This document shows positions 7,973 through 10,551 of a DNA stretch of 10,551 nt, piece by piece. This DNA comes from an uncultured Eubacterium sp. (GTDB taxonomy: Bacteria > Bacillota_A > Clostridia > Lachnospirales > Lachnospiraceae). Both the position numbers and the translations under genes were made by a program. The first letter of the stretch is position 1, and every line of letters begins with the position of its first letter. The notes under the pieces are model-generated. The model did no database searches. It had not been told where the DNA came from and was given only the letters and a program-made list of their open reading frames with translations. Location of the stretch: NCBI GenBank assembly GCA_947653505.1, contig CANTHI010000079.1, positions 1 to 10,551 on the forward strand. Direction: 5' to 3'.

Positions 7973-10153
7973 ATGAGAAAAATGGGAAAAAAAGCTTTGC
8001 GCCAGCTGCTGTCCGAAATGTCTTTGCGCGAAAAAATCGGACAGATGATACAGCTCACAGGCGCCTGCTTCGACAAAGAAGCAGTACTGACAGGCGAGAC
8101 CGGTACAGACCCGCTGCCGCAGGAGGCAGTCTGGCTGGCAGGCTCTGTGCTGGGCATGATCGGCGGGGAGGACATAAGGGAACTGCAAAAAGAGTATATG
8201 GAAAAGCATCCGCATCATATTCCACTGCTGTTTATGGCAGACGTGATTCATGGCTGCAGGACGATTTTTCCGGTCCCGCTGGCGCAGGCATGCTCGTTTC
8301 ACCCGCAGCTTGTCCAAAAAGCAGCTGCCATAGCCGCAAAAGAAGCGTCTGCGGAGGGAATCCGGGCTTCCTTTTCACCAATGATCGATGTCTCAAAAGA
8401 TGCAAGATGGGGAAGGATCCTGGAATCGTTTGGGGAAGATCCATATTTAAATGGCGTAATGGGCACAGCCATGCTGGATGGATATCAGGGGGACCAGAGC
8501 GGAAAAGAGACGGAGATCGCCGGATGCCTGAAGCATTTTGCCGGATATGGCGCGGTCAGCGCGGGGCGGGAGTACAATGATGTGGAGATGTCCCGCCGGA
8601 CATTTCAGGAACAGTATCTTAAGCCGTTCCGGATGGCTGTCAAAGCAAAGCCTGCGATGGTCATGACGGCTTTTACAGCTGTCGACAGAAGTCCGGTCAG
8701 CGCAGACAGGCAGCTTTTGACAGAAACGCTGCGCGAAGAGATGGGGTTTGAAGGTGTAGTCATCTCAGACTGGGGCTCCATAGGACAGCTCGGGGAACAG
8801 CGGGTCGCGGCAGACCAGAAAGAAGCCGCCGCAAAGGCAGTAGCGGCAGGTGTGGACATCGATATGATGAGCCCGGCTTATGTGTTCTGGCTGGAAGAGC
8901 TGGTGCGGGAAGGCACAGTTACGATGGAACAGATCGACGCGTGTGTATGGAAGATTTTGGAAATGAAAGACCGGCTCGGATTATTTGAACACCCGTTTGC
9001 CGGAATCGGAGAAAGCCAGATTCTTTCAGATGCATCCCGCGACACAGCATATGAGCTCGCCTGTGAAAGCTGTGTGCTCTTAAAAAATGAAAAGATCCTT
9101 CCACTGGACAGCAGCCGGAAGGTGCTGTGGGCAGGACCATATGTCAGTTCACCGGAATTTTTGAGCAGATGGGCAATCTTCGGCAGACATTCCGATGTGA
9201 AGACCATCGAAACGGTACTGAAAGAAACCGGCGTAAATGCGGACTGCCTGCAGGGATGCGGCATACTGTCGCGGGAGGAATGCAGGATGTGGCAGGTTTG
9301 TGAACCGGCAGGGACAGACGGTATCCGGATAGAAGACGTCAGGAACATACAGAAGGATGATACTGTAGTGCTGGTGCTCGGCGAGCATGAGTCCCAGTCC
9401 GGCGAAGCAGCCAGCAGGGCATTTCTGGATCTGCCGGTACAGCAGATGGAGCTGTTTGAACAGGTGGCAGAGCGCACAGAGCATCTGATTACGGTGGTCC
9501 TGACGGGAAGACCGCTGGATCTGCGCGCGGTAACAGAAAAATCCCGTGCCGTACTTCTGGCATGGAGGCCTGGAACGATGGGGGCACAGGCCATTGTCAG
9601 CCTGATATACGGCAAAAAAAATCCGTCCGGCAGACTGGCGGTGAGTATGCCTTACTGCGTGGGACAGACTCCGGTCAGCTATTGGGACATGACAACCGGA
9701 CACGTCATGTCCCCGCAGGAAGCAGACAACCGCTACCGGAGCCGCTATATGGACATTCCAAACGAACCGCTGTACAGCTTTGGATATGGGTTATCCTATA
9801 CACAGTTTCAGATTTCCGGTGTACAGGCATGGAAAGAAGAAGCGCCGGACAGCGAAAACGTAACCGTATGCTGCAGAGTAAAAAATACCGGACAGCTGGC
9901 TGGCGCAGAAGTCGTCCAGTGCTATGTGCGCACGCTCCGCGCAGAAGTCGTCCGTCCGCAGCAGGAGCTGATCCGGTTTCAGAAAGTATTTCTGGAGCCG
10001 GAGGAAGAAACAGAAGTGAGATTTTTTATAAAACCGGAAGAATTTATGTACTATGATGAAAACATGCATCTGACAAATGAAAAAACGCCGTTTCAGATTC
10101 TTGTCGGGAACAGCAGCAGATGTGTGGAAGAAGCGGGTGTGGTTCAGTTTTAA
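7973..10153 (+). CDS. Family 3 glycoside hydrolase, beta-glucosidase type, cytoplasmic
   Basis: Retaining exo-acting glycosidase, 726 aa, close in layout to BglX but with no signal peptide, so it should act inside the cell on imported glycosides. The TIM-barrel domain (about 10-330) has D90-V-I-H-G (substrate-binding Asp region), DARWGRILESFGEDPYL (the family signature), K187-H-F, and the nucleophile D266 in VVISDWGS. The second domain (about 365-590) has GEHESQSGEAASR with E478 the likely acid/base. A PNEPLYSFGYGLSYT stretch leads to a C-terminal fibronectin-III-like domain (about 640-712). The preferred ATG has only a distant AGGAG (7953-7957); ATG 7982 is an alternative start. It is the last gene before the terminator. 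GH3 members include beta-glucosidases, xylosidases and N-acetylglucosaminidases, so specificity stays open. Confidence 0.93.
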   Translation: MRKMGKKALRQLLSEMSLREKIGQMIQLTGACFDKEAVLTGETGTDPLPQEAVWLAGSVLGMIGGEDIRELQKEYMEKHPHHIPLLFMADVIHGCRTIFPVPLAQACSFHPQLVQKAAAIAAKEASAEGIRASFSPMIDVSKDARWGRILESFGEDPYLNGVMGTAMLDGYQGDQSGKETEIAGCLKHFAGYGAVSAGREYNDVEMSRRTFQEQYLKPFRMAVKAKPAMVMTAFTAVDRSPVSADRQLLTETLREEMGFEGVVISDWGSIGQLGEQRVAADQKEAAAKAVAAGVDIDMMSPAYVFWLEELVREGTVTMEQIDACVWKILEMKDRLGLFEHPFAGIGESQILSDASRDTAYELACESCVLLKNEKILPLDSSRKVLWAGPYVSSPEFLSRWAIFGRHSDVKTIETVLKETGVNADCLQGCGILSREECRMWQVCEPAGTDGIRIEDVRNIQKDDTVVLVLGEHESQSGEAASRAFLDLPVQQMELFEQVAERTEHLITVVLTGRPLDLRAVTEKSRAVLLAWRPGTMGAQAIVSLIYGKKNPSGRLAVSMPYCVGQTPVSYWDMTTGHVMSPQEADNRYRSRYMDIPNEPLYSFGYGLSYTQFQISGVQAWKEEAPDSENVTVCCRVKNTGQLAGAEVVQCYVRTLRAEVVRPQQELIRFQKVFLEPEEETEVRFFIKPEEFMYYDENMHLTNEKTPFQILVGNSSRCVEEAGVVQF

Positions 10154-10170
10154 AAATAGAATGACAACAC

Positions 10171-10207
10171 AAAAAGGCAGGGCTTTCACGCCCTGCCAAT
10201 TTTATAT
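10171..10207 (+). terminator. Operon-end intrinsic terminator
   Basis: A perfect 8-bp GC-rich stem, GGCAGGGC (10176-10183) with GCCCTGCC (10190-10197), and a 6-base loop, flanked by AAAAA before and AATTTTAT after. It ends the eight-gene unit 18 bases after the GH3 stop. The flanking A and T runs may let it work in both directions, which would also stop minus-strand transcription coming from the HicB remnant. Confidence 0.9.
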
Positions 10208-10221
10208 ACCTGGTTACTTTT

Positions 10222-10320
10222 TTAAAGTGCCAGTTTGTATAAAGCCAGCTGATTAAGACTTACACCCTCTCTTTCGGCTTCTATTGCCAGTCTCTGGTGT
10301 AAAGACTCTGGAAGCTTCCG
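10222..10320 (-). pseudogene. HicB-like antitoxin, C-terminal remnant
   Basis: The minus strand encodes 32 residues before a TAA, with core LPESLHQRLAIEAEREG followed by VSLNQ and ending ALYKLAL. This is the ribbon-helix-helix C-terminus of HicB-type antitoxins (LP.SLH..LA.EAEREGVSLNQ). A stop codon lies in frame directly upstream, and there is no N-terminal HicB domain and no HicA toxin nearby in the window. It is therefore a decayed fragment. Its position between the operon terminator and the repeat elements suggests an old recombination junction. Family recognition is good for such a short piece; function is almost surely lost. Confidence 0.7.
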
Positions 10321-10404
10321 TTAGTGGTGTTGTGTTGGAATAAGGGGGATTATTTCCATAAGCGCGAACTTAAGCGAAAATGAAACAATTTACATTAAAG
10401 TGTT

Positions 10405-10484
10405 GCGTATTGGCTATGAGGACGCCGAATGGGAGGCGGTAATCTGTCTGCCTGTGACTTTTCCGGAATGCAAGAAGTTCTAAG
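10405..10484 (+). repeat. Dispersed element, copy B (right end)
   Basis: Inverted counterpart of the left-end element, sharing long blocks such as CTGCCTGTGACTTT and GAATGCAAGAAGT. It lacks the internal segment that copy A carries (about 15-40). In the frame shared with copy A it reads IGYEDAEWEAVICLPVT, then FPECKKF and a TAA at 10481-10483. That frame is open from 10325 but has no ATG. It may be the tail of a decayed small protein or a structured non-coding repeat. Confidence 0.7.
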
Positions 10485-10530
10485 TATTCTGCATCAACTC
10501 TTTGGTACCGGACGGGCGCGACACCTGGTG

Positions 10531-10551
10531 CCCAATGGGGCATGCTATTCG
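10531..10551 (+). repeat. Dispersed element, partial copy C, cut by the window end
   Basis: GGGGCATGCTATTC (10537-10550) matches minus-strand positions 29-16 of copy A exactly, and GCCC stands shortly upstream in both. Copy B lacks this segment, so the right side seems to hold a second, adjacent copy continuing beyond the window. The 46 bases between copies B and C (10485-10530) contain a short CACC-T-GGTG palindrome and nothing else I can name. Confidence 0.5.

Noticed and set aside
8878..9615. Long minus-strand open frame (245 codons) opposite GH3
   Set aside because: It lies entirely within the well-supported GH3 gene and is rich in Ser, Pro and Cys as expected for an antisense shadow. 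The same holds for 7802-8317 and 9149-9703.
10325..10483. Small plus-strand gene ending in PECKKF
   Set aside because: The frame has no ATG, the only GTG (10400) has no ribosome site, and no family is recognised. It is listed only as a repeat with a possible coding past.

Overview
The window looks like a carbohydrate-uptake and catabolism island from a Bacillota (Firmicutes) genome, most like a gut Lachnospiraceae. This rests on near-perfect AGGAGG ribosome sites, about 50% GC coding sequence, a two-permease plus lipoprotein importer of the LplB/YtcP/LipO type, short A-rich intergenic gaps, and oligo-T intrinsic terminators. The assignment is an inference; there is no rRNA or other phylogenetic marker here.

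Layout. Positions 1-100 carry a short repeated element (copy A) reading on the minus strand. An intrinsic terminator at 117-148 closes whatever lies upstream. A leader of about 95 bases (149-243) has a weak sigma-A-type promoter and an inverted repeat. Eight genes then run on the plus strand from 244 to 10153 with gaps of 10-23 bases. The one exception is a 152-base gap (3767-3918) filled by a purine-rich tandem repeat. The order is permease 1, permease 2, lipoprotein substrate-binding protein, [repeat], TIM-barrel sugar isomerase/epimerase 1, Gfo/Idh/MocA oxidoreductase 1, epimerase 2, oxidoreductase 2, and a family 3 glycoside hydrolase. A perfect 8-bp-stem terminator (10171-10207) ends the unit. 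To the right lie the decayed C-terminal end of a HicB-like antitoxin on the minus strand (10222-10320) and further copies of the element seen at the left end, now on the plus strand (about 10405-10484, and a partial copy at 10531-10551). The eight-gene unit is thus bracketed by divergent imperfect inverted repeats.

How the genes may work together. The lipoprotein and two permeases should import an oligosaccharide or glycoside; no ATPase is encoded, so a shared MsmX-type ATPase elsewhere is expected. The GH3 enzyme has no signal peptide and should cleave the imported glycoside in the cytoplasm. The two epimerase/oxidoreductase pairs do not fit simple glucose release. They suggest NAD(P)-dependent oxidation of a sugar, perhaps at C3 of a glycoside, followed by isomerisation or elimination, as in known 3-keto-glycoside and C-glycoside pathways. 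That interpretation is the most interesting hypothesis in the window. No regulator, kinase, phosphotransferase, transposase, integrase, tRNA or CRISPR array was found.
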